Below, one piece after another: positions 35,193 through 44,970 of a DNA stretch of 64,000 nucleotides. Below the pieces are notes generated by a model that was not told the DNA's origin, made no database searches, and saw nothing but the letters and a program-made list of their open reading frames with translations. The DNA comes from Silene latifolia. Its lineage: Eukaryota; Streptophyta; Magnoliopsida; Caryophyllales; Caryophyllaceae. Each line of letters opens with the position of its first letter. Position 1 is the first letter of the stretch. A program made the position numbers and the translations under genes. Where the stretch lies: assembly GCF_048544455.1 (NCBI RefSeq), contig NC_133534.1, forward strand, positions 222,918,292 to 222,982,291, written 5' to 3'.

Positions 35193-35578
35193 TACTCCTA
35201 TTCTTTACCTTTGTGTTTGGTGGATGGTAGTCGTCGTTAGATTATGGTAGTCGCTGGTTGTTAGAACTTTTATTTTGGATTTGTATGGTTGGCCATAAGG
35301 CCGGATTTACTAGCTTGACTTGATTGCAGGATTTTAGGAGTCGGGAAGTCATCCCGACTCATGTTATGTGACATTATGTATATATATATATATATATGCG
35401 GGTTATGACAGGTTTTCCAAGATTTTGACCTATAGGTACTCGACAGAGTACCCCATACTCGGTCGAGTAGCTACAGGTGTGGCAGAAATGAAACATTCTG
35501 ATCTCAGGGCTACTCGATCGAGTAGCCTAAACACTCGATCGAGTAGCGGGCACTCGATCGAGTACCACTACTAATTTA
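35193..35578 (+). other. non-coding stretch with TA run and palindromes, LTR-like
   Basis: After the stop of the ORF1-like gene: a (TA) run at about 35377-35396, then palindromes at 35437-35564 (centres AC, GT, AT). Such arrays mark U3 in O, M and E, so this may be the start of a broken 3' LTR. Its first bases do not match LTR O, so the assignment is open. Confidence 0.35.
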
Positions 35579-35870
35579 CATGTTTGGTAAATGGCATATT
35601 TAAACAGTAGATTGAGCTTCAATCTACTATTTTTCAATATGATGCTCCACCCAGCATATTCATATTAGTAGATTGGGAAAACTAAATCTGTTAACCATTT
35701 ACATATAGATACAACAATCTATTAACCTAAATCCGCTAATTAACAAACACTTTTATAAAATCTGCTAATTAAAACATACTGGTCAAACCTGTCAATCCAA
35801 TCTGTCATTTATAATCTGCTTGAGCAATCTGCTTTTGCTATTATTAATCTGCTGAGTACCAAACATGGCC
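35579..35870. mobile_element. PIF/Harbinger-like MITE
   Basis: 292 bp with inverted ends CATGTTTGGTA (35579-35589) and TACCAAACATG(GCC) (35857-35870), flanked by TTA on both sides (35576-35578 and 35871-35873). TSD of three bases TTA/TAA and a TGTTTGGTA-type TIR are typical of PIF/Harbinger MITEs. The left end lacks the outermost GGC. The body repeats AATCTGCT/AGTAGATT phrases. Confidence 0.6.
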
Positions 35871-36437
35871 TTAATCTTAATACTTAACATGCGTGAGATC
35901 TTGGTTATTCTGTAATTCAAATTTGTTGAAAATCGTTACAGAGCCCTTCAGTGGTATTAGAGCGAACATGTATTGTTAAGCATTAGATTAAAAGGTTGCA
36001 CCTTTAGATATAATTGTTATATCTATGTGTTTGTTCTAGGATTGCGAGATTGGGGCTTTGAAATTGAATTAGTTCAATTATATGCAATTGTTGTATGTTG
36101 TTAAATATTAAATTTAGGATTATATCACGTTAGATGTTGTATTGTATTGTGGTATTTGATATTATGATTATTATGATGTATTCTTTTAATTCGATTAAAG
36201 GAACCCTAATTTAATTGATTTGAACAAGAGCTCCTAATTTGTAGTTAATACCTAATTTTAAGAGTGTCTTAAAATCACCAATTTGATTGGATCTAATTAG
36301 ATTAGATAGGTAACAAACCCTAATTTGATTAGGTGATTAAATTGTTTAATTACATTTGAAATATTTTTAATTATGATTAAAAGAAAAAAAAAATTACCGT
36401 TTACTATTCACGTTACTGTTCATGATTGTAGACCTGG
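35871..36437 (+). other. non-coding, with LTR-end and PBS-like sequence
   Basis: AT-rich. CGTTACA at 35934-35940 followed by TGGTATTAGAGC at 35952-35963 looks like an LTR end plus a one-mismatch tRNA-Met PBS. No coding seen after it. Confidence 0.4.
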
Positions 36438-36790
36438 CAAATGGGTCATTCGGGTCGGGTTCGGATCGGGTCACATTGGATCGGGTCATTTTCGGGTCAA
36501 TATTAGTCGGGTCAGTTTCGGGTCGGGTCATTTTTGGGTCGGGTCACTTCGGATCAGGTCGTTTTGGGTCGGGTCAATCTGGGTCGTTTGTGTCATTTCG
36601 GGTCATGATTTTGCCTTAATTAAGACATTTCGGTCATTTTGTGCCAGTCGAGTCATTTTGGGTCACTTAAATCGGGTCACTTTGGGTCGGGTCATTTTCG
36701 GGGCGGGTCTGTCGGGTCACTTTAGGGTGATGCATTTCTGGTCTCGGGTCAGCCTTATCGGGTCGCGTCATTCGGGTCGGCTCAGCTTGG
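36438..36790. repeat. GGGTC minisatellite
   Basis: About 350 bp of imperfect GGGTCGGGTCATTTT-like repeats (unit 10-16 bp). The open frames through it are produced by the repeat and should not be read as genes. Confidence 0.9.
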
Positions 36791-37051
36791 ACAGGTCTAT
36801 TCATGAGCACCGTTCACGCATAAATTATTGTTCACTAATTTTAAGTGTCAGATTTTAACATTACAATAGTATTTTTCGAGTGTGAACGGCATTCTAAACA
36901 AGACTGAAAAGTAGGGTCGGCGTTTTTAAGCCAAATTCTGACATCTTCATGGACTTTCAGATCGTTTTTGGTTAAAAATTATGATTTTTTGATTTTTCTT
37001 TCAAAGGATATATATTTAAGTTACAAGTAAATGCTAAACAATGCCTTCAAT
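36791..37051. other. non-coding, nothing recognised
   Basis: AT-rich spacer between the minisatellite and the LINE target-site duplication. Confidence 0.5.
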
Positions 37052-37064
37052 TTATACATGAACA

Positions 37065-38066
37065 AGAATCAATGATCGGGGAAGGGAGTTCTGTAGGAAA
37101 ACGCTATGGCATTTACCACTCCCTATGGTTTGGAAAATACTTCTCTGGAAGATCATTGTGAAGGCTTTACCCACCGGGAGTGAGTTCCTTAAACGAAAGC
37201 TGGATGTTGATCCTTACTGTAGTATGTGCAGAGGCGATCAGAAATGCATTGAAACAGTGGAACATCTCTTTCGCGACTGTAGCCTCACTCGAAGATTATG
37301 GGCGGGTTCAACCCTAGGCATCCGGGTAGAAAGTGCTGCAGGTATTTCGATTTCGGACTGGATTTATGACTGGTTAAGTTACTTGTCCAATTCTGAAGGG
37401 AGTGAGGACAATTTGATTACCTTTGTGGCAGTCCTGTGGGGTTTGTGGGCGTTAAGGAATAACGTCATTTTCCAGAAATTGGATTTGAACTCGTTTACGA
37501 TAACGGGATGCTTTTATAATTCAGTTAGGGAGAAAATACAAATGCTGTGCAACTCCTCACCCACAAAGCAACCTCTGTCATTGCTACAAGCTTCCGAAGA
37601 AGGTTCGTCGTATGAAGAGAGGGAGGCTATACGCAATGGACACCCCGTCTGCCTTATTGGAAATCACAGCAATTGCGCGGTGGTAAGGGTCAAAGTGGAC
37701 GCTAGCTGGGTACGGGGATTGGATGCGGCGGTAGGGTGGATTGCGTTCGACCATACGGGGCAGGAGCTCGAGAGGAGGAAGGTGCGCAACAGTGCCGAAT
37801 CAGCATTGCAAGCAGAAGCGTTAGGAATCAGAGAAGTTTTGGTATGGGCACAGGAGAGGAGGTTTCTTCACATTGACTTATCGTCCGACTGTTTGCAGCT
37901 TATCAATCAAATTGCGGGGCTCGAAAAGGAGGATCACATGATTGCGGGGATTCTTGCAGATCTTCGTGATCGGCTTAGTTTCTTTCATTGCTTAAGTCTT
38001 AGTTTTATTCCGAGGCGTCTGAACGTTATAGCGCATGGGTTGGCCAAACAAGCCATGCGATTGTAA
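37065..38066 (+). pseudogene. LINE ORF2 C-terminus: zf-RVT and RNase H
   Basis: Open frame without stop from the insertion point to TAA at 38066 (an ATG at 37125 lies inside it). N-terminal part is the RT-associated zinc-binding domain (FLKRKLDVDPYCSMC...VEHLFRDC). C-terminal part is the plant LINE RNase H (VDASW at about residue 192 from the ATG, AEALGIREVL, SSDCLQLINQI, and N-AHGLAKQA near the end). Frame is intact but lacks endonuclease and RT. Confidence 0.92.
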
Positions 38067-38090
38067 TACCCTATTTTTTTACAATTTTGT

Positions 38091-38125
<35 letters not shown>
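37065..38125 (+). mobile_element. 5'-truncated LINE (L1 type), 3' end
   Basis: Flanked by a 13-bp TSD TTATACATGAACA (37052-37064 and 38126-38138), with a poly-A tail of about 34 bases at 38092-38125. These are the marks of target-primed reverse transcription. Only the last 1 kb of the element was inserted. Confidence 0.95.
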
Positions 38126-38127
<2 letters not shown>

Positions 38128-38138
38128 ATACATGAACA

Positions 38139-38435
38139 TGTCCTTTTGTCGGGATTTATCTTCTGACAAAGAAGGTATACTTCTTGGGAGAAAAGCTTCT
38201 ATAATTCAAAAACATTTTTATATAATCTATTACTTTATCAGTCGCTGAACTGTAATTTTCAGCTTTTCAGTTTTCAGTTTTCAGCTACATTTTCAGTTTT
38301 CGGGATTCTTTCAGGTAGTTCTATCTTTTCAGATTTCAGCAATTTTTTTAGGTAATTTTACCAAATATAGCCTTAGTGTAATTGCATGAAATAGTTTCAA
38401 CGACTCGAATGACCACTGAAGACAATGAGAAACAT
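38139..38435. other. spacer with TTTTCAG-rich run
   Basis: Non-coding; 38260-38345 is enriched in CAGTTTTCAG phrases. Confidence 0.5.
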
Positions 38436-38441
38436 ATTTAA

Positions 38442-38447
38442 TTTATT
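38442..38447 (-). terminator. poly-A signal of the CYSTM gene
   Basis: AATAAA on the minus strand, about 135 bases after the stop codon. Confidence 0.5.
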
Positions 38448-38581
38448 TTTGAAATTCACCCACACACTGATCGATAATAGAAAGACAGAAACCTTTATAC
38501 ATAGAAGAGTATCAGAATAATAAGACAAATTAACACAAGCGGAATATTAAGGTTTGGCTCCAAACACTGGAAGGGAAGGAA

Positions 38582-39430
38582 TTAGCAGCAACACTCTTCA
38601 CAAATCCAACAGCAGCACAGAGTAGCAAGGCTGCAATACATGGTTAAACGGACAATACATTAGCCCCACACACAAATTCATAAGCAAAATCTATAACTCG
38701 CCCATACATCAGCTCACTATTAATGGAAAATGCTACAGACCGGGGACTATTAATATTTTGACATAAATGAACAAAAATTATATCCTATCAAGAAAATACA
38801 AGAAAATATATTGATTGAAGAAAACACGACACTACACAATCCACCCTCAAAATCTCAGCCTTTTTTGTGCATGCTCATGTAAATTTTGCAAAATATTCAC
38901 TTGAAAGTTATCAAATACGGAGTATTAGATTGAACAAAGGAAGTAACGTGTATTAGAAAGGCGCAGATGAAAACATACCATCCTTCAATGAAACCTTTTT
39001 CACCCCTCTGTTTGGTTCGGGACAATCCCTTTTTCTTCATCTTCCCCTCTGGTGTAGCAAGTGTTGGGTAACCTGTTCATCACATAATCATTAAATCTCA
39101 AGTGATCACATATAAAACACATCACATCCAAACCCTATAAAACGACGAACCAAGGTACCATATACATAAAGTTCCAGACCCCTCAAAATTTGTAGACATG
39201 AACGTTTACATCGAAAAATTTCCGTAATATGAAAAGATTATAACTTAAAGACCCTATAATAAAAGATAAACTCGATCAATAACCAAAAGATTTAGAAACG
39301 ATCCTCATAATTCTGGGTTCGCCATTAATCTTAGCCGTAGGCCGAAAACATCAGAAATTAGTAACATACCAGCAGGAGGGACGTTGTCCGTGTTTTGATG
39401 TCGTTGAGTAGTAGTATCAGTTTTGGTCAT
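38582..39430 (-). CDS. CYSTM protein (cysteine-rich transmembrane module), 3 exons
   Basis: Host gene with exons 39370-39430, 38979-39072 and 38582-38630; introns (297 and 348 bp) have GT-AG ends (both begin GTATGTT) and phases that keep the frame. Product is 67 residues: a polar N-terminus with NVPPAGYPT, a basic middle (KMKKKGLSRTKQRGEK), then GFIEGCLATLCCCWICEECC at the end. The GFxEGCLAxLCCCWxC ending is the CYSTM signature: a tail-anchored, palmitoylation-type cysteine-rich membrane segment, in plants linked to stress and pathogen responses. The ATG at 39430 is the first in frame with the PPAGYPT motif; an upstream ATG at 39577 would give a hydrophobic leader not typical of the family. 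It is the only clear host gene here and looks intact. Confidence 0.88.
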
Positions 39431-39510
39431 ATTGATTGTAGAAAGGGTATTGTTTATCAGTTTGTGTTTCTTGTATGACGGAACTTGAACAAGGTTATAA
39501 GGAATAAGGA

Positions 39511-39522
39511 AGTGTTTAAATA
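39511..39522 (-). promoter_or_regulatory. possible TATA box of the CYSTM gene
   Basis: Minus-strand CTATTTAAACAC about 85-90 bases upstream of the ATG, a suitable distance for a short 5' leader. Confidence 0.4.
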
Positions 39523-39735
39523 GAAAAACAGGAGATGGAGCAGGGTAGTTAACTTTGAGAAAGGGCAGTATAAACACGGCTTGTATATGTCAATTTTTGG
39601 CTAAGGTATATATTCCTGTTTAATAATTTATACCACTTGGTAATGTGAACTGTTTATAGTGAGTGGGCATGTTTTACAGGAATCAATTTAAAGGTAAAGG
39701 GCTCACATTAAATAATTCATCTATCAACTTTCATA

Positions 39736-39740
<5 letters not shown>

Positions 39741-39774
<34 letters not shown>
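39741..39774. repeat. (AT)n microsatellite
   Basis: About 34 bp of alternating A and T. Confidence 0.97.
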
Positions 39775-39778
<4 letters not shown>

Positions 39779-39798
39779 AACAACTAGTCTTGCTATAG

Positions 39799-39927
39799 TC
39801 CGAATATAGCTAAAGACGGGTCAAATAGCTTGAAAGTGATGACATTTTTGGCCCCCACCACCTTACTTGTTGCTTGTCCTATTAGAAATGTGGTATTGTA
39901 TTTGACCCGTCTTTAATTATAGACGGA
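39799..39927. mobile_element. inverted-repeat element (MITE-like)
   Basis: Arms 39799-39826 and 39900-39927 are complementary over 28 bases with a few mismatches; the inner 15 (AAAGACGGGTCAAAT) are perfect. It is followed by GACGGATATG-CCGTCTATAATGAGATTTTGTG, a motif also found near 44441-44475 and 62025-62055. Superfamily unknown. Confidence 0.5.
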
Positions 39928-40535
39928 TATGTTCCGTCTATAATGAGATTTTGTGTATAGTCAAACCTTGCTATCATTAATTCTTGCTTTATTTTGGTGT
40001 CAAAACTAGAGAGATACAAATGGCAAAGGAAGATGCTTTGCTTCTTGTAGGATGAAAATTTATCAAAAAAGCAAAGAGAACAATATTGTTGGGGAACATA
40101 TTCCAAATTGAAAAGATTGGGGTTTTGGAAAAAAAAAAAAATGAAGTAGAGATGAATCACCAAACTGTCCGTGTCAAGAAAACTAAGGGTGCATAATTAA
40201 AGTTGGCAATATCAGGTAGCAGCAGAATTAATAATGAATCACCTATCCCACTTTTACACTGTCCTATTGCTTTTTTCTTGCGGCATCATCATTCACATAA
40301 TAAAATTAATGATGTGTAAGTGTGTCAAGGACACGAGATGAGACAAAATTGGACAGAGAATCACATTTATGTAAGTTCTATGAAAACAGTCCCATTACTC
40401 ATTTGGTCGATAAATAAACAATAGGTCATGGTATAGACGGGTGGGGCGAACAGACGGGTAAAGACCTCTAATAAAATGGGTAGGGGGGACAAAGTGGGGC
40501 ACCCCCATGTGCTTCCCACTTTATGGCAAATTGAT
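39928..40535. other. intergenic, no gene recognised
   Basis: AT-rich with scattered AGACGGGT phrases near 40433-40465, perhaps remnants of the inverted-repeat family. Confidence 0.4.
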
Positions 40536-41098
40536 TGTTAGAATATGACTCGTCCGAGTCGTATTCGGTTTTGGGTATGTAAGAGTGAGATTAAAAGATG
40601 GAGCACTAATAACTAAGGAATACAAGCAAAAACAGAGGATGAGGAGCAGCTACATGGCGAGCCCCTTGCTTGCGGGTCGCGCATGATTCTGACTTTAGAA
40701 TTGTTTCATGAGGTGTGTACGTATGAAACATGGCTGCGTAGTAAAACTTGATTGGGCTTGGTTTTTTACTTACGTAGGATTTCCTTAGTTGGTTTTGTGG
40801 TAAACTTTAGTTTATTTAATTAATTTCCTAATTAGTTTAGGTATATAGTTTTGGGTGGAATAATATTATATAAAGACCTAACTATATTCTAGGTTAATTA
40901 AGAGAGAAAGGTAGAAAACTTGGTGAGACAAGTTTGAGGGCTCGTTTTTTGTAATCTGTAATTCTCTCCATACATAGTGAAATATTTCCCTGGCCCTTGT
41001 GGACGTAGCTATCATATTGATAGTGAACCACGTAAATTCTTGTGTTCTTTATTTTGCTATTGTTATTGCATCGTCTCAACACGCTTCCGCGCATAACA
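40536..41098 (+). repeat. 5' LTR of Copia K
   Basis: TGTTAGAATATGAC...GCATAACA; a TATATAAAG promoter box near 40867-40875 (downstream leader GAGAGAAAGG). Confidence 0.92.
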
Positions 41099-41134
41099 AT
41101 TGGCATCTGAGCTAGGTTATTTGATCTGGGAGAG

Positions 41135-41740
41135 ATGATGGCACAACAGTTAGCTACAAAGATCGACAGATTTACGGGAAGGAATAATTTTGGACTATGG
41201 CAGATAAAGATGAGAGCTTTGCTTAAGCAGCAGTGTATCTGGAGACCGTTGACGCCGGGTTTCTCCACAAAGGTGACAAAGACTACCGCAGGGGGCGGTG
41301 GCGAGTCTTGAGTCATCGATCACGGTGGATCGAGGATCGAGTTGGTAACAATGGAGGAAAGGGCTCATGCTACAATCTTGTTATGTCCGCGGACGATGTT
41401 ATTACGAAGTTGCGGTGAGGAAGCTGGTGGCTTGTGGGCAAAATTGGGGAGTCTTTATATGACTAAAACACTCACCAATAAATTGTTATTGAAACAACGT
41501 TTGTTTGGCCTCAGAATGCAAGAAGGTATGTCACTTCGGGATCATCTAGATAAGCTTAACTCTATTTTACTAGATCTACGTAATTTAGATGTTAAGATAG
41601 AAGATGAGGATGCTGCGCTTATTTTGTTAGTTTCTTTACCGTTATCATATGAGAACTTTGTAGAGTCACTTGTGGTGGGTAAGGAGACTTTGACCCTAGA
41701 GGAGGTGAAGTCGTCGCTTCACACTAGGGAGTTACGCTGA
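41135..41740 (+). pseudogene. Copia K gag, frameshifted
   Basis: Starts MMAQQLATKIDRFTGRNNFGLWQIKM at 41135 in one frame, shifts within 41230-41340, then continues open from 41342 (ERAHATILLC, LGSLYMTKTLTNKLLLKQRL). The phrase ILLVSLPLSYENFVESL is characteristic of Tnt1/Tork Gag. Stop at 41740; another shift leads into 41776. Confidence 0.85.
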
Positions 41741-41775
41741 GAAGGCAACTAATGTTGTGGTAGATAATCGAGGCT

Positions 41776-42846
41776 TTGGGATTGGTTGCTAAAGCTGAAA
41801 AGGAAACGATTCAGACTGGAGGGAAAAAGAAGAAGTCTTATAGGCCTAAGTCAAAGGGACCAAGTTCTAGTGATTATTGCCATAATTGTGGGGAAAAGGG
41901 TCATTGGAAGTTAGAATGTCCTAAGCCAAAGAAGGGAAATTTTGCTTCTTTTGCAGCTGCACAACAATCAAAAAGTGATTACGACTCTGAAGATGATCTA
42001 GCATTGGTGGTCCAAGAAAAGAAGCATCTAGGTGATAGATGGGTTCTTGATAGTGGATGCACATCTCACATGTGTTCTAAACAGGGGATGTTTCTGACAT
42101 ATAGTCATCATAGGAGCACTGTTACCATGGGTGATGGAGCGGTTTGTGAGGCTGTTGGAGTAGGCTCTGTGAAGTTTTTAATGCATGATGGAAAGGTTAG
42201 ATATCTCAAGGGTGTAAGGCATGTTCCACAACTTAAGAGTAATCTTATTTCTCTTGGAATGTTAGACAGGAGGGGTTTTCGATTTCAAGGAAAAGGTGGA
42301 GTATTGAGTGTGTGCAAGGGTCCATGGGAGTTGCTTCGTGGTGTGAAGTCAAGTGCAGGTAGCTTGTATCTTTTACAAGGTAAGGCATTGACTAGGGAGA
42401 TGTCACCTTCTAAACATTGTGGTAATGTAGAGGTGAGTCATACTAGGCATGTTGTTCTAGAGGGGTTGAATCTTGCTTCTGGTTTGATAGTTGATGATGT
42501 CGAAGGTGAGGTGGAGCTTGTCGAGGCTCTAGTGGTCGATGGATCAGGATCAACAAGAAGAAGTTCAACAACCGGATTGAAGAGTTCGTCTTATGTTGAG
42601 GATGATTGTGTCAACGGGAAGGTAGAGTTAGGGGATACTCCTAAAGGCCGGGTTGATAAAACAGATCGTCAAGAAGAACAACAAAGAGTCTTTCAGTTGC
42701 GGAGTGGTATGATAAGGTTTGGAAATTTCGAGCCTTATATACTAAAAGGTAGCTATTTTGTCTCAAGCAACAAGTCTAAGCCAGAAGATGTTGGGTTGAG
42801 AGGTGATTTTATGGGGAGTCACCAGTTAGCTAGCGCGTCCCGATGA
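41776..42846 (+). pseudogene. Copia K Gag knuckle and protease, then novel tail
   Basis: 356-codon frame. CCHC knuckle CHNCGEKGHWKLEC near residues 35-48. The aspartic protease WVLDSGCTSHMC is near 90-101 and appears intact. GAG-pre-integrase start (GVRHVPQLKSNLISLGML) follows. From about residue 235 the sequence no longer matches integrase: an acidic linker (DVEGEVELVEALVVDG) and a QLRSGMIRFGNFEPYI tail of unknown origin. All pol downstream has been lost or replaced. Confidence 0.82.
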
Positions 42847-42958
42847 GGGCGCGGGATCACCCTGGCATGGGTGTGAGTGCTCCGGCGCGAGCACAGGTAG
42901 GGAGCCCCGACGGGGGCGTCCATGCCTCGGCGTAGGCATTTGACTCCGGCGTGGGTCA
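42834..42958 (+). repeat. array of six short hairpins in Copia K
   Basis: Six consecutive GC-rich stem-loops: 42834-42853, 42858-42873, 42877-42894, 42902-42920, 42922-42939, 42941-42958. Arms are 5-7 bp and differ between hairpins (for example GTGCTC/GAGCAC, ATGCCT/AGGCAT, TGACTC/GGGTCA). Loops are about 6 bases and alike (TGGCAT, CGGCGC, CGGCGT twice). Further weaker pairs lie at 42975/42996 and 43039/43049. Not part of any known Copia coding domain. Confidence 0.75.
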
Positions 42959-43115
42959 GGTTCTGGCTATAGTGTAGCTCATCTTGGCTAAGGTGGAGCT
43001 AGCACGGTTTCTCATGGTTTGAGACTGCTATCGGCAATCATAGTGTAACTATGGTGGAGGGCTCAGTTGACTGGAAGTTGTTCGTAGATCCGACTGTCCG
43101 AGTCAAGGTGGAGAT

Positions 43116-43678
43116 TGTTAGAATATGACTCGTCCGAGTCGTATTCGGTTTTGGGTATGTAAGAGTGAGATTAAAAGATGGAGCACTAATAACTAAGGAA
43201 TACAAGCAAAAACAGAGGATGAGGAGCAGCTACATGGCGAGCCCCTTGCTTGCGGGTCGCGCATGATTCTGACTTTAGAATTGTTTCATGAGGTGTGTAC
43301 GTATGAAACATGGATGCGTAGTAAAACTTGATTGGGCTTGGTTTTTTACTTACGTAGGATTTCCTTAGTTGGTTTTGTGGTAAACTTTAGTTTATTTAAT
43401 TAATTTCCTAATTAGTTTAGGTATATAGTTTTGGGTGGAATAATATTATATAAAGACCCAACTATATTCTAGGTTAATTAAGAGAGAAAGGTAGAAAACT
43501 TGGTGAGACAAGTTTGAGGGATCGTCTTTTGTAATCTGTAATTCTCTCCATACATAGTGAAATATTTCCCTGGCCCTTGTGGACGTAGCTATCATATTGA
43601 TAGTGAACCACGTAAATTCTTGTGTTCTTTATTTTGCTATTGTTTTTATATCGTCTCAACACGCTTCCGCGCATAAAA
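43116..43678 (+). repeat. 3' LTR of Copia K
   Basis: Copy of 40536-41098; terminal CA is mutated to AA. Confidence 0.92.
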
Positions 43679-44180
43679 ATTTGCTGTTACGCTCTGATAC
43701 CAATCTTGTTATGTCTGGCAGAATCCTCCCCTCAAACCAAGGACCATCATCTTGACTCAGACCTTGATCTACACGGAGAACTCCCCACACCATCTAGCCC
43801 CAACTTCTAGACACTCGCATCACCAAGTCTTGATAACCCCTTAAACGACACACCATGTGTCTCATGGGGTTTGTGCTACACTTGCGTACCAAACTCCTCT
43901 GCATCCAATATACCATGGACCCGAAACCCCCATTGGACTTACCATGGACCGCTTTTGTTGCCTCCATTAAGGATCCGCCCACCTCGCAGGGTCGCTGACG
44001 ATCTTCTCTTGGACGGCCTGCCGTCTCAACGCCGTGAGACCATGTCGCTTCTCGCGAACATATTAGCTCTCCCTCGAGCTATAGGAGTCCCGCGCCTTAT
44101 AGTGTACGTCCACCTTCAAGTCCTGGTCCTGATGAATCTCCGTGTCTAGCCCAAGTAGAACTTTGGGCTCTGATACCACT
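43679..44180 (-). other. internal remnant with two PBS-like sites
   Basis: GCTCTGATACCA (minus-strand TGGTATCAGAGC) occurs at 43691-43702 and 44167-44178. The second abuts the LTR below. The sequence between has no coding similarity I can recognise. Confidence 0.45.
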
Positions 44181-44398
44181 TGTTGTGCGGAAGCGTGAAT
44201 ATCCCGTGCTGGACCTCTGTTGCATATGTGTCCACGGTCCATAATAGTACGATATTGTCCGCTTTGGGTCAAGCTCTCACGGATTTATTCTTGGGCTCCT
44301 TCCCAAAAGGCCTCGTACTATTATATTTAGTGGATACTTATAAAGATGAGCTTTCACCTTTACACTACCGATGTGGGACATGAGTTTGCACCCTAACA
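44181..44398 (-). repeat. short LTR (218 bp) with PBS, solo or truncated
   Basis: On the minus strand it runs TGTTAGGGTGCAAAC... to ...CTTCCGCACAACA, with TG/CA ends, and is followed by AG then the PBS. CCACATCGG-type phrase inside is common in short plant LTRs (TRIM-like). The partner LTR is not seen nearby. Confidence 0.55.
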
Positions 44399-44423
44399 TT
44401 GATATTTTGTGAGGGGAAATGGT

Positions 44424-44447
44424 ATCCGTCTATACGTATAGACGGAT
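44424..44447. repeat. 24-bp perfect palindrome
   Basis: Arms ATCCGTCTATAC/GTATAGACGGAT meet with no spacer. It is followed by GTCCGTCTATAATGAGAATTTGTG, a motif seen at two other inverted-repeat remnants in the window. Confidence 0.8.
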
Positions 44448-44602
44448 AGTGTCCGTCTATAATGAGAATTTGTGATAAATAAAACCCATTATCTTTATCA
44501 TATAATCTCGTTATCTAATCAATTGTTTACTTTGATTAAATATCCTAACAAAGACTGAAAAAGATAAACGGATTATTAAAATGGAGGGAGTAAGGATGAA
44601 GA

Positions 44603-44817
44603 TGTTAAAGATTACGATTAAGAGTGAAAGATTGAGAGTGAAAGTTGTGTGTTTTCTCATTCATCGAGTACGGTATTTATACAACGTAATACGGTGTGTA
44701 TACATTAAATGCACCAAAGACATTTGCCATATTTACTGTAGTAAATGTAGACTTATGGGAGGACGGTAGAGTAAATCCCGGAGGTGAGATTTTCACCTTG
44801 ACTTTGTGTTTACAACA
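44603..44817 (-). repeat. 3' LTR of Copia C
   Basis: TGTTAAAGATTACG...TTTACAACA on the + strand. Confidence 0.94.
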
Positions 44818-44970
44818 CTCCCCCTTGGAAATTTCACCTTATAATTACTTGGATTGTACTATATGCTTTGAAGGGTACTACCTCATTAAAACCCTTGTCA
44901 GTAAAAACCCAATGGGATAAAACCTGACTAAGGGAAAAAGAGTGTAGTGCATATAGTACTCCCCCTGAAT

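Larger units (their letters stand above)
40536..43678 (+). mobile_element. deleted Tork-like Copia, element K
   Basis: 3143-bp element with LTRs 40536-41098 and 43116-43678 (563 bp each, about 1-2% different). PBS-like TGGCATCTGAGC follows the 5' LTR and a PPT (AAGGTGGAGAT) precedes the 3' LTR. Inside are gag and protease only; integrase, RT and RNase H are missing. The 3' LTR ends GCATAAAA instead of GCATAACA, and I found no TSD, so one end may have been altered after insertion. Confidence 0.9.

Noticed and set aside
35579..35870. MITE as a remnant of the outer element's LTR
   Set aside because: The TTA duplication and inverted CATGTTTGGTA ends show a separate insertion.
36373..36858. 161-codon + strand ORF
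   Set aside because: Produced by the GGGTC minisatellite; the amino-acid pattern is periodic with the repeat.
39305..39577. 90-codon minus ORF as an independent gene
   Set aside because: It overlaps exon 1 of the CYSTM gene in the same frame and runs into intron 1; the spliced model explains it better.
44581..44602. Stowaway MITE end (GGAGGGAGTA) beside Copia C
   Set aside because: Only one end is seen; no matching inverted end with TA in the preceding few hundred bases.
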